DNA of 64,000 bases from Solirubrobacter soli DSM 22325 (GTDB lineage: Bacteria; Actinomycetota; Thermoleophilia; Solirubrobacterales; Solirubrobacteraceae), in the NCBI RefSeq assembly GCF_000423665.1, contig NZ_AUIK01000034.1:24309-88308 (forward strand). The letters run 5' to 3'. The notes below the pieces were generated by a model, which worked only from the letters and a program-made list of their open reading frames with translations, was not told the DNA's origin and did not search any database. A program made the position numbers and the translations under genes. Shown here piece by piece: positions 9,145 through 18,729 of this stretch (its first letter is position 1; each line of letters starts with the position of its first letter).

Positions 9145-9934
9145 CCTGACCGAGATCCGCGCGCGGCGCCCGAGGGCCATCTCCGAGGCGGCGGCATCTC
9201 GCGTGCGGCCGGCCGAACTGCCCGAGCGGCTGATGGTGATCGCCGCCGACCATCCCGCGCGCGGGATGCTGCTCGGGGGCGAGCGGCGCGACCTCCTCGA
9301 TCGACTCGTGCTCGCGCTTTCGCGGCCAGGGGTCAACGGTGTGCTCGGCACGCCCGATGTCCTCGAGGACCTGTTGCTGCTCGGCGCCCTCGACGGCAAG
9401 GTCGTGTTCGGCTCGATGAATCGTGGCGGTCTCGCGGGCGCGACCTGGACGCTCGACGATCGCTTCACCGCCTACGACGCGGAGAGCATCGACCGTTCGG
9501 GCTTCGAGGGCGGCAAGATGCTGCTCCGTATCGACCTCGAGGACGAGCGCACCGCGCCGACGCTCGCGGCGTGCGCGCACGCGGTGTCCGAGCTCGCCGC
9601 GCGAGAGCTGATCGCGATCGTCGAGCCGTTCTGGAGCGACACCACCCCCGAGGGCGCGATGAAGGCGACGACGATCGCATCGGGACTCGGCAACACGTCT
9701 GCGTACACGTGGTTGAAGGTCCCGATCGTCGAAGAGTTGGACCGTGTCCTCGCGGTCACCACGTTGCCCTGTCTGATCCTCGGCGGCGGCGGGCCCGCGA
9801 ACTATGAGGCGTGGGACCGCGCGCTCGCATTGCCGACGGTCCGCGGCCTGATGATCGGCCGCTCACTGCTCTACCCGGAGAACGACGATGTCGCCGCGGC
9901 CGTCGACATCGCGACTGGGCTGGTGATGGCATGA
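9137..9934 (+). CDS. Cgl0159-like (beta/alpha)8 protein, probable 5-dehydro-2-deoxyphosphogluconate aldolase
   Basis: This 265-aa protein looks like a TIM barrel (MVIAADHPARGML near residue 35, glycine-rich ILGGGGPANYEAW near 215). It resembles the stand-alone proteins found beside iolC in corynebacterial-type inositol loci. The product of IolC needs an aldolase to give dihydroxyacetone phosphate and malonate semialdehyde, and no class II IolJ is seen here, so this protein is the best candidate. That assignment is inference from context. It overlaps iolC upstream and iolB downstream. Confidence 0.72.
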   Translation: MLDLTEIRARRPRAISEAAASRVRPAELPERLMVIAADHPARGMLLGGERRDLLDRLVLALSRPGVNGVLGTPDVLEDLLLLGALDGKVVFGSMNRGGLAGATWTLDDRFTAYDAESIDRSGFEGGKMLLRIDLEDERTAPTLAACAHAVSELAARELIAIVEPFWSDTTPEGAMKATTIASGLGNTSAYTWLKVPIVEELDRVLAVTTLPCLILGGGGPANYEAWDRALALPTVRGLMIGRSLLYPENDDVAAAVDIATGLVMA

Positions 9935-10671
9935 ACTACACCCGCCTACGGGTCATCGAGCTCGACGGCACCGAGCGCTTCACCACCGGCGAGGACGAGC
10001 TGATCGTCCTACCGCTCAGCGGCTCGTGCAGCGTGACCATCGACGGTGAGCAGTTCGTGCTGGAGGGCCGCGAGAGCGTGTTCGCCGCCGTGAGCGACTT
10101 CGTCTATGCGCCTCGCGACGCGCAGGTCGAGCTGAGCGGCCACGGACGCTTCGCGCTGCCCGCGGCAAAGGCGGAGCGACGCCTGGAGCCGCGCTACATG
10201 GCGGCCGAGGACGTGCCCGTCGAGGTCCGCGGCGCGGGCAACGCGTCGCGGCAGGTCAACAACTTCTGTTCGGTGGAGTCCTTCGATGCCGACGCCCTGA
10301 TCGCCGTCGAGGTGCTGACGCCGAACGGCAACTGGTCGTCATATCCGCCGCACAAGCACGATGACCTCGAGGAGATCTACTACTTCGAGGTCAGCGGTGG
10401 CGGGTTCGCCTACCAGCGGGTCTACGGGCGGATGGATCTGCTCCAGGAGGTCCGTACCGGCGACACGATCGACATGCCCTACGGCTACCACGGGCCGTCG
10501 ATGGCGGCTCCCGGCTACGACCTCTACTACCTGAACGTGATGGCGGGTCCCGTGCGCGCATGGGACTTCGTCGACGACCCCGACCACGCCTGGATTCGCG
10601 ACTCCTGGGCCGACCAGGCCATCGACCCGCGGGTCCCGATGACCTCGGCGAGGAGACACGCATGCGACTGA
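9931..10671 (+). CDS. iolB: 5-deoxy-glucuronate isomerase, short form
   Basis: The 246-aa cupin protein shows the family landmarks NWSSYPPHKHDD (metal-binding His residues) and the YGYHG segment near the C-terminus. It converts 5-deoxy-glucuronate to 5-dehydro-2-deoxygluconate. It is slightly shorter than typical IolB (about 270 aa). The ATG overlaps the preceding stop (ATGA), and the gene overlaps the next by 10 nt, so translation is coupled through the operon. Confidence 0.9.
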   Translation: MNYTRLRVIELDGTERFTTGEDELIVLPLSGSCSVTIDGEQFVLEGRESVFAAVSDFVYAPRDAQVELSGHGRFALPAAKAERRLEPRYMAAEDVPVEVRGAGNASRQVNNFCSVESFDADALIAVEVLTPNGNWSSYPPHKHDDLEEIYYFEVSGGGFAYQRVYGRMDLLQEVRTGDTIDMPYGYHGPSMAAPGYDLYYLNVMAGPVRAWDFVDDPDHAWIRDSWADQAIDPRVPMTSARRHACD

Positions 10672-12508
10672 CCGTCGCCCAGGCGCTGATCCGGTTCCTC
10701 AGCGTCCAATACAGCGAGCGCGATGGCGTCGAGCAGCGCCTGATTCCGGGGTGCTTCGGCATCTTCGGCCACGGCAACGTCGCCGGCGTGGGGCAGGCGC
10801 TGCTCGAGGCCGAGCTCGGTGACATCGATCTGCCGTACTACCTCGCGCGCAACGAGCAGGGGATGGTCCACGCCGCGGTCGGCTACGCGCGCATGCGCAA
10901 CCGGCTGCAGACGCTGGCCTGCGCCTCCTCGATCGGCCCGGGCGCGACGAACATGGTCACCGGCGCGGCGCTGGCGACGATCAACCGCCTTCCCGTTCTG
11001 TTGCTGCCCGCCGACCAGTTCGCGACGCGTGCCGCGAGCCCGTTGCTGCAGGAGCTCGAGGACCCCACATCGTTGGATGTGTCGGTCAACGACGTCTTCC
11101 GTCCCGTGTCGCGGTTCTTCGATCGCATAAATCGTCCGGAACAGTTGATCCCCGGCGCGCTCGCGGCGATGCGGGTGCTCACGGATCCCGTGGAGACCGG
11201 CGCGGTGACACTCGCGCTTCCGCAGGACGTCCAGGCCGAGGCATTTGACTGGCCCGAGGAGTTCTTTGCGAAGCGCGTGTGGCGGGTCCGGCGACCGCTT
11301 CCGGAGCGCGGGGCGCTTGCCGAGGCCGCGGAGCTGCTCAGAGGCGCGTCGAAGCCACTGATCGTGGCCGGCGGAGGGACCATCTATGCCGAGGCCACGG
11401 ACGCACTGCGCGAGGTGGTCGAGGCGACTGGCATCGGCGTCGCGGAATCCCAGGCCGGCAAAGGCTCGCTGCCCTACGACCATCCGCAGGCCCTGGGCGC
11501 CATCGGGTCGACCGGCACGACCGCGGCCAACGCCGCCGCCCGCGAAGCCGACGTGGTACTCGGCGTGGGGACGCGCTGGAGCGACTTCACCACCGCCTCG
11601 CGAACCATCTTCCAGCACCCAGACGTGCGGTTCATCAGTCTCAACGTCGCTCCGGTCGACGCGTTCAAGCACGCGAGCCTGCCGCTGGTGGCGGACGCGC
11701 GCCACGGACTCGAGGCGCTGACCCAGGCGCTGGAGGGCGTGAGCTTCGAAACGCCGGCGAACGACTGGGACGCGGTGGTCGAACGCGCCTATACGCTCGG
11801 CCACACGCCGCTGCCCGCCCAGAGCGAGGTGATCGGCGCGGTCAACCGGATCAGCGAGCCCCGTGACGTCGTGGTGTGCGCCGCGGGAAGCATGCCGGGC
11901 GATCTGCACAAGCTGTGGCGCACGCGGGACCCGAAGGGCTACCACGTCGAATACGGCTACTCGTGCATGGGCTACGAGATCGCCGGGGCACTCGGCGTCA
12001 AGATGGCCGCCCCCGACCGCGAGGTGTTCGCGATGGTCGGCGACGGGTCGTTCCTGATGATGAGCCAGGAGATCGTCACCGCCGTCCAAGAGGACATCAA
12101 GCTCAACATCGTCCTTGTCCAGAACCACGGCTTCGCATCGATCGGCGCGCTCTCGGACGAGCTCGGCTCGCAACGCTTCGGCACCAAGTACCGCTACCGC
12201 GGCACCGACGATGTGCTTCCGGTCGACCTCGGCGCCGCTGCCGCCGCGATGGGCGTCCGCGTGCTCTACGCGCGGACCATCGACGAGTTCGAGTTGGCAC
12301 TGACCGAGGCGCGCGCGTCGACCGCGACGACCGTCATCCACGTCGAGACCGATCCGCTCGTCTTCGCGCCGGACTCCGACTCCTGGTGGGACGTGCCGGT
12401 CTGCGAGGTGGCGGAGCTCGAATCAACGCGGCGTGCCCGCCAGACCTACGACGCCCACAAGGCGACGCAGCGCCTCTACCTGAGAACCCCTGACACCGTG
12501 AGGACATC

Positions 12509-12512
<4 letters not shown>
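10662..12512 (+). CDS. iolD: 3D-(3,5/4)-trihydroxycyclohexane-1,2-dione acylhydrolase (ThDP-dependent)
   Basis: The 616-aa protein has the three-domain ThDP-enzyme layout: N-terminal pyrimidine domain with the catalytic-type glutamate region (ARNEQGMVH), a central Rossmann domain (IVAGGG), and a C-terminal pyrophosphate-binding domain with GDGSFLMMSQEI and NIVLVQNHG. It hydrolyses the ring dione to 5-deoxy-glucuronate. The ATG at 10662 follows GGCGAGGAGACAC. It overlaps iolA by 4 nt. Confidence 0.93.
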
Positions 12513-14002
<1,490 letters not shown>

Positions 14003-14012
14003 GGAGCCGACG

Positions 14013-14894
14013 ATGAAGATCGCCCTCGACCCCTACATGTTCCGGCACGTGCCGCTACTGGAGCTGCCCGCGCTGGTTGCCGAGCTCGGCTACGAGTACA
14101 TCGAGCTCTCTCCGCGTCCGGATTTCACCCCGTTCTTCCTGCATCCCCGGACCGACGCCAAGCGGATCTCCGAGTTCCGGCGAGCCTTGGACGACGCGGG
14201 CGTGGAGGTGGCGACCGTGCTGCCGCTCTACCACTGGGCCGGCCCGGACGAGGAGGAGCGCCAGAACGCCGTCCGCTACTGGAAGCGGGCGATCGAGATC
14301 ACGGTCGAGCTCGGCGTGGACACGATGAACACCGAGTTCAACGGACGACCCGAGAACGCGCCGGCGAGCGAGGGGCAGTTCTGGCGCTCCATGGAGGAGC
14401 TGCTGCCGATCTTCGAGCGCGAGAACATCCAACTGCGACTCGAGCCACATCCGGACGACTTCATTGAGGACGGTCGCGAGGCCGTGGACATGGTCCGCGG
14501 CATCAACCATCCGAACGTGACCTTCCTGTATTGCGCGCCGCACACGTTCCACATGGGCGGTGACCTCGCGGGGATCATGGAGTACGCCGGCGACCTGCTC
14601 ACCCACCTGCACGTCGCCGACTCGTTCGACCACCGCGCGTCAAGCGGCCTGCGCTACATCGTCAATCCGCCTGGCTCGACCGCGCGCGTGCACCAGCATC
14701 TCGACATCGGCCAGGGCGAGGTCGACTGGGACCTCTTCTTCGGCACGCTCGAGCGGCTCGAGTTCAACGGAATCATGACGGCGTGTGTGTTCGCGTGGGA
14801 GGAACGGGCGTACGAATCGTCCAAGTTCATGCGCGAGGAGATGGGACGTCGGACGCGCGACTGGAAGCACCTGTCCGCATCCGTCACACGCTGA
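14013..14894 (+). CDS. IolH-like TIM-barrel protein
   Basis: The 293-aa protein begins MKIALDPYMFRH and carries the AP-endonuclease-2/IolE-like metal-site residues (IELSPRPDF, NTEFNGRP, RLEPHPDDF, HLHVADSFDHR, HLDIGQGEVDW). It resembles IolH, a conserved member of inositol operons whose biochemical step is not firmly established. It follows iolA by 10 nt with GAGGAG before the ATG, and is the last intact gene of the operon. Confidence 0.78.
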   Translation: MKIALDPYMFRHVPLLELPALVAELGYEYIELSPRPDFTPFFLHPRTDAKRISEFRRALDDAGVEVATVLPLYHWAGPDEEERQNAVRYWKRAIEITVELGVDTMNTEFNGRPENAPASEGQFWRSMEELLPIFERENIQLRLEPHPDDFIEDGREAVDMVRGINHPNVTFLYCAPHTFHMGGDLAGIMEYAGDLLTHLHVADSFDHRASSGLRYIVNPPGSTARVHQHLDIGQGEVDWDLFFGTLERLEFNGIMTACVFAWEERAYESSKFMREEMGRRTRDWKHLSASVTR

Positions 14895-14896
14895 GG

Positions 14897-15640
14897 GTGG
14901 GGCGCGTGGCCGCGATCGCAGGCCCGGTCGCGGCGACGCGTCGGCGATCCGTGCTGGTTCTCGGCGCGGTCTTCGTCGTCGCCTTCGGGCGCGAGCGGAC
15001 CCTGCTGGCAGCGCTCGGACTGATCGTCGTCGGCACGCTTTTCCGCGGGGTGCCCGGCCTGCTTTTTGAGGGCACGGCCCTCGCGGGGATCGGGCTCGCC
15101 ACCGCGGGTGTGATCCTGCCTGCCATCGTCAAGGACCGCTTCTCCCAGCGGCCTGCGGCGGCGACCGCTGCTTACAGCGTCCCGATGATGCTCGGCGCGG
15201 CGGTGTCACCCGTGCCGGCCGTGCCCATTCGCGACGCCGTCGGTAGTTGGCAAGGCTCGCTCGCGATGTGGGCGATCCCCGCGGCGCTTGCGGCGCTCGT
15301 ATGGATACCGATCACCCGTGTGCGCCGGCTCGACGAGCGTGCAGTGGCCCGTGGACGCCTGCCATGGAAGTCCAAACCCGCGTGGTTGCTCGCGGGCTTC
15401 ATGAGCGCGCAGTCGGCGCTCGCGTACGCGTACATCGGGTGGCTGCTGGCGGCCGGTCTCTGCACCGTCACCGGCGCACTCTTGCTTGTCGCGACTCCGC
15501 AGCTCGCATGGCCCGCGACCGTCATCCTCGGACTCGGCCTGGGCGGCGGCTTCACCCTCGGACTCGTGGTCATGACCGACCTCGCCGCCTCGCCGGCAGC
15601 CGCCAGTCGCCTCGCGGCAATGACGTTCCTCGTGTCCTAA
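14897..15640 (+). pseudogene. CynX/NimT-type MFS transporter remnant
   Basis: The frame opens two nucleotides after the previous stop and encodes recognisable CynX-like pieces: a GTALAGIGLATAGVILPAIVK helix region, a PMMLGAAVSPV segment, then an AQSALAYAYIGWL segment joined directly to a late-helix region ending at SRLAAMTFLVS. Compared with the family (about 400 aa, 12 helices), the first helix, roughly 100 central residues and the C-terminus are missing. It is still an open frame, but surely not a working transporter. It may once have been part of the inositol operon. Confidence 0.65.
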
Positions 15641-15767
15641 TGGCTTCACCGTGCTCTGGACGGCAGCTCATCTGCTCGTGACGATGATTTCAGCCAACCG
15701 GGGCCGCTGACCCGCGGGAGGGAGGTTCGCTGCTGCGCCGCGGCGCCGGTCGTGGTACACGGTGGAC

Positions 15768-16907
15768 ATGCGGATCACCGACGTCTTGACCTTCTTGGTG
15801 CCCGACGTGGGCGGCAGCGCCCTGCTCGTCGTGGTCGACACGGACGAGGGGGTGACCGGGATCGGCGAGGCGGGCATCCGTGCCCGGGCGCGGGCGGTGA
15901 TCGGCGCGGTGGAGGATCTCAAGCCGTTGCTGGTGGGCGAGGACCCGATGCGGACGGAGCACCTGTGGCAGGTCATGTTTCGTGCCGGGTTCTTTCCCGG
16001 CGACCGGATTGTTGGAGCGGCGATCGCGGCGGTAGACATTGCTCTCTGGGACATCAAAGGACGGGCGCTCGGCGTCCCCGTGCACGCGCTGCTGGGTGGG
16101 GCGGTGCGCGAGCGCGTTGCGTGTTACGCGCACGTCGGGCCGGAGACCGGCGACACGGAGGCGGTCTTGGAGAGCGGCCGGGCGCGGCTGGCGGAGGGGT
16201 TCCGCCACCTGCGTGTCGTCGTCCCGGAGGGCGCCGGCCACCGGCTGGAGCCGCGGCGCGCGGCGCGCGGCGCGGTAGCGCAGTTCGCGGCGATGCGCGA
16301 GGCGTTCGGCGACGACGTCGAGCTGCTGCTCGACGTCCACACACGGCTCGACCCGCCCGACGCGGCGATGCTCTGCCGCGAGCTCGAGCCGCTGCGGCCG
16401 TTCTTCGTCGAGGACCCGCTGCGCTCCGAAGGGCCGGAGGCCTACGCTGCCTTACGCGCCCGGACCGGCGTGCCGCTGGCCGCGGGGGAGCAGTACGGCT
16501 CCAAGTGGGAGTTTCGCGCCTTGTTGGACCGCGACCTGATCGACTACTGTCGCGCCGACCTCTGCATCGCGGGCGGCTTCACCGACGTTCACAAACTCGC
16601 GGGCTGGTGCGAGGCACACCACGTGCTGGTGGCGACGCACAACCCATTCGGCACGGTGGCGACCGCCGCCGCGCGCGAGTTCAACCTCGCATGCACGAAC
16701 TTCGGGATCTGCGAGCTCGCGTTCCCGCCCGACGCCGCGTCACCGTTCTTCGACGGCGCGCCGGTCGTGAGCGAGGGCGCACTCGTGCCGAGCGACCACC
16801 CCGGGCTGGGAGTCGAGCTCGACCGCGACGCCGCGCGCACCGCCGACGCCGCGCGCTACAGCGCGCCCCAGCTGCGGCGGGCCGACGGCGCCTTCACCAA
16901 CTGGTGA
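15768..16907 (+). CDS. mandelate racemase/enolase-superfamily dehydratase (galactonate dehydratase-like)
   Basis: The 379-aa protein has a capping domain followed by the barrel, with metal ligands in LLLDVHTRL (Asp), FFVEDPL (Glu) and AAGEQYG (Glu), and a late His in VATHNPFGT. The D-x-H pattern and the late His match sugar-acid dehydratases such as D-galactonate dehydratase. The ATG is chosen at 15768; the GTG two codons upstream is possible. A TACACG box 6 nt before the ATG and no Shine-Dalgarno suggest a leaderless mRNA. It stands alone, so its substrate is unknown. Confidence 0.83.
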   Translation: MRITDVLTFLVPDVGGSALLVVVDTDEGVTGIGEAGIRARARAVIGAVEDLKPLLVGEDPMRTEHLWQVMFRAGFFPGDRIVGAAIAAVDIALWDIKGRALGVPVHALLGGAVRERVACYAHVGPETGDTEAVLESGRARLAEGFRHLRVVVPEGAGHRLEPRRAARGAVAQFAAMREAFGDDVELLLDVHTRLDPPDAAMLCRELEPLRPFFVEDPLRSEGPEAYAALRARTGVPLAAGEQYGSKWEFRALLDRDLIDYCRADLCIAGGFTDVHKLAGWCEAHHVLVATHNPFGTVATAAAREFNLACTNFGICELAFPPDAASPFFDGAPVVSEGALVPSDHPGLGVELDRDAARTADAARYSAPQLRRADGAFTNW

Positions 16908-17124
16908 ACGACGGCGGGGCTGCGACCTTGTCTGCACAAGTCGCGCGAAACGCGTCAAGCATCGGCGAATCGGCGGTCCACTACGTAGGCCGAGCGCATC
17001 GCTCAACGTGCGGTCCGGACGAGCTCAAAGGTCACCTCGACGTCCGCGAGCCGGGGCGCCGGAATACCCATAGCTGGCGGCCATCGAGCAGGACCGTGGT
17101 CCGCTCGGCTGGCTTCAGATCACG

Positions 17125-17289
17125 ATGAAGCCAGCCCACGAGGATCTCGCCGACCGCATCACCACTCGAAAGGATCTGGCGACGTTTCTCGACGTCCTGA
17201 CCGCGGGTGGAATCGAACACGACTCACAGTGAGAGAATCTGCAGATCTTCGACATGCTCGAAGCGATGCCGCGCGGCTACTACGAGTAA
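17125..17289 (+). pseudogene. small protein fragment with an in-frame stop (WENxT-type)
   Basis: From the ATG at 17125 the frame reads 35 codons, meets TGA at 17230-17232, and continues in frame to TAA at 17287. If the TGA were TGG (Trp), the second part would read WENLQIFDMLEAM, resembling the WENxTIExFLEAM signature of small DUF7660-like proteins. I take this as a nonsense-mutated copy. The family match is from memory and rests on a short motif. Confidence 0.45.
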
Positions 17290-17482
17290 GGCGCGGAGGT
17301 CGCGATTTCGTGGCGGCGGTCGAGCGGTGCGCACCGCGCTGCAGCGGCTTGGTCGTCCGCTCGGCAAACCGGCGCTCGACGGGGTTCAGCCACGAGCTCG
17401 AGGTCGGCGTGAAGTGCAGCACGAACCGCGGGTGCGCTTCCGGGCACCGTTGGCTCGCCGGGGTCTTGCGCGAGCGCCGAGT
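17290..17482 (-). mobile_element. IS630-family transposase fragment
   Basis: The reverse strand encodes HPRFVLHFTPTSSSWLNPVE followed by RRFAE, the catalytic-core C-terminal motif of IS630/Tc1-type transposases, preceded by a degraded KTPA segment. The continuation after TTKPLQRGAHRS drifts out of frame. No terminal repeats or upstream catalytic part remain, so this is a dead remnant. It abuts the nonsense-mutated small gene at 17125-17289. Confidence 0.75.
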
Positions 17483-17631
17483 GATCGGTCGCCGCAGTCA
17501 CGGTACACGCGGGCACCTACCGCGCTCCCAGGGGCACCGAGTTCCTCGACGTCGTGCGTATGGGGGTCTATTGCCGTCTCGACCGCACCCGCGCGCAGGA
17601 CGGCCGCGCATGGCGCACCGTCGACGCAGTT

Positions 17632-17952
17632 TCAACTGGTGATGACCGCGATGTGGTCGACGGTGTACATCTCGAAGCGCCCGATGAATTTGTCGTTGTC
17701 TTCGGCGATGGCAACCATCTGCGCGCTGCCGAGGAATGTCTCGAAGTCCTCAACGGAGTCGAACGTCATCAAGGTGAATGCGTCCGGCGTTCGGTCGTCG
17801 GCGTCGGGTCCCGGCTGGACCGGGAAGATGTCGTACTGCCGCAGCTTCGGGAGCTCGCGGGCCATCGGGACGTGGACGTCGCGATAGTGCGTCAGGAACT
17901 CGTTGAACGTGAGCTCTGGCTTGCGGTAGATGGCGAACAGCACTTGATGCAT
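17632..17952 (-). CDS. EthD-domain protein
   Basis: This 106-aa dimeric alpha-beta barrel protein begins MHQVLFAIYRKPELTF, with the HYRDVHVPMA motif typical of EthD-like proteins (the family includes the ethyl tert-butyl ether degradation protein and many small polyketide/aromatic accessory proteins). A clear AGGAG lies 5 nt before the ATG. It stands alone between an IS remnant and a gene-poor stretch, so its role cannot be given. Confidence 0.85.
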   Translation of the reverse strand: MHQVLFAIYRKPELTFNEFLTHYRDVHVPMARELPKLRQYDIFPVQPGPDADDRTPDAFTLMTFDSVEDFETFLGSAQMVAIAEDNDKFIGRFEMYTVDHIAVITS

Positions 17953-18680
17953 CGGGTCTCCTGTGGTCTGTCACAGACCATTGATGGGTTTTCCGCAGGA
18001 ACGCGGGCGGCGGCCGTCCAGCGGGCAAAAGACCGCCAAGTGCTGACAGCGGTGGGATCGGCGTTGTCGGCGTGACCGCGAGCGCATCCGGCAGAGAGGC
18101 GGCTGACTCCCGCGCCGCCGAAGCGTTGATGTCGTCCACGACGACCTCGACCCCCTCGACCTCATCGTCTTGACTATGCCCATGAACCGAACTCACGTCA
18201 AATGCCTTTGGCCGCGGGATCGATCGCGCCTATGAGCGACGACCGAGGTCAGGCTGCAAGTCTGCTCGCCCACGAGGTCGTTGCGTCGATGTGGTCAAGC
18301 GCAACCGCCGCTTCGCCGAGGCCGCGCTCCGGTCTTGGACGCCGGTGTTCACGCACGGCGAGCTGCACCTGATCGGCGTGTGGCGGTCATGGCGGTGCCT
18401 GGTGGCCATTCGCTGGCTCTTCGAGGACGGGTACGGCGCGCCGGCGCACTGCCCCGAGGTCGCGGTGTCGCGATCGCTGTCCTGAATGGGGCCGAGTGCG
18501 TCACCTCCTCAACGGCGGCGGCACCTTCAAGCCGCCGGTGGCGTTGGGAGGAACGAAACCGTCGAGAACCGATACATCTGCCGCGCTGCCCGCTGGCGCG
18601 ATCGCTGTACCGATCGTTCGCGTTCGCCGCGGTGGGGTTCTACCCCGGGACTGGACGCGGGCTGGATGATCGTGGCGAGG
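17953..18680. other. gene-poor stretch
   Basis: No recognisable gene. A 64-aa frame at 18291-18485 (+) with several Trp residues has plausible composition, but I know no family for it and it lacks a ribosome site. The rest looks like decayed sequence between the EthD gene and the GH3 terminator. Confidence 0.4.
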
Positions 18681-18706
18681 CTCGGCGCCGGGGGTCCGGC
18701 GCCGGG
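18681..18706 (-). terminator. hairpin terminator of the GH3 gene
   Basis: A perfect 9-bp stem CGGCGCCGG/CCGGCGCCG with a GGGT loop, extendable by two pairs, lies 24 nt past the GH3 stop on the minus strand. There is no T-run, which is common in GC-rich actinobacteria. Confidence 0.6.
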
Positions 18707-18729
18707 CCTGCACGGTTGATCGGGGTTGG

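Noticed and set aside
10527..12341. 604-codon minus-strand open frame
   Set aside because: Antisense to iolD; low-complexity composition.
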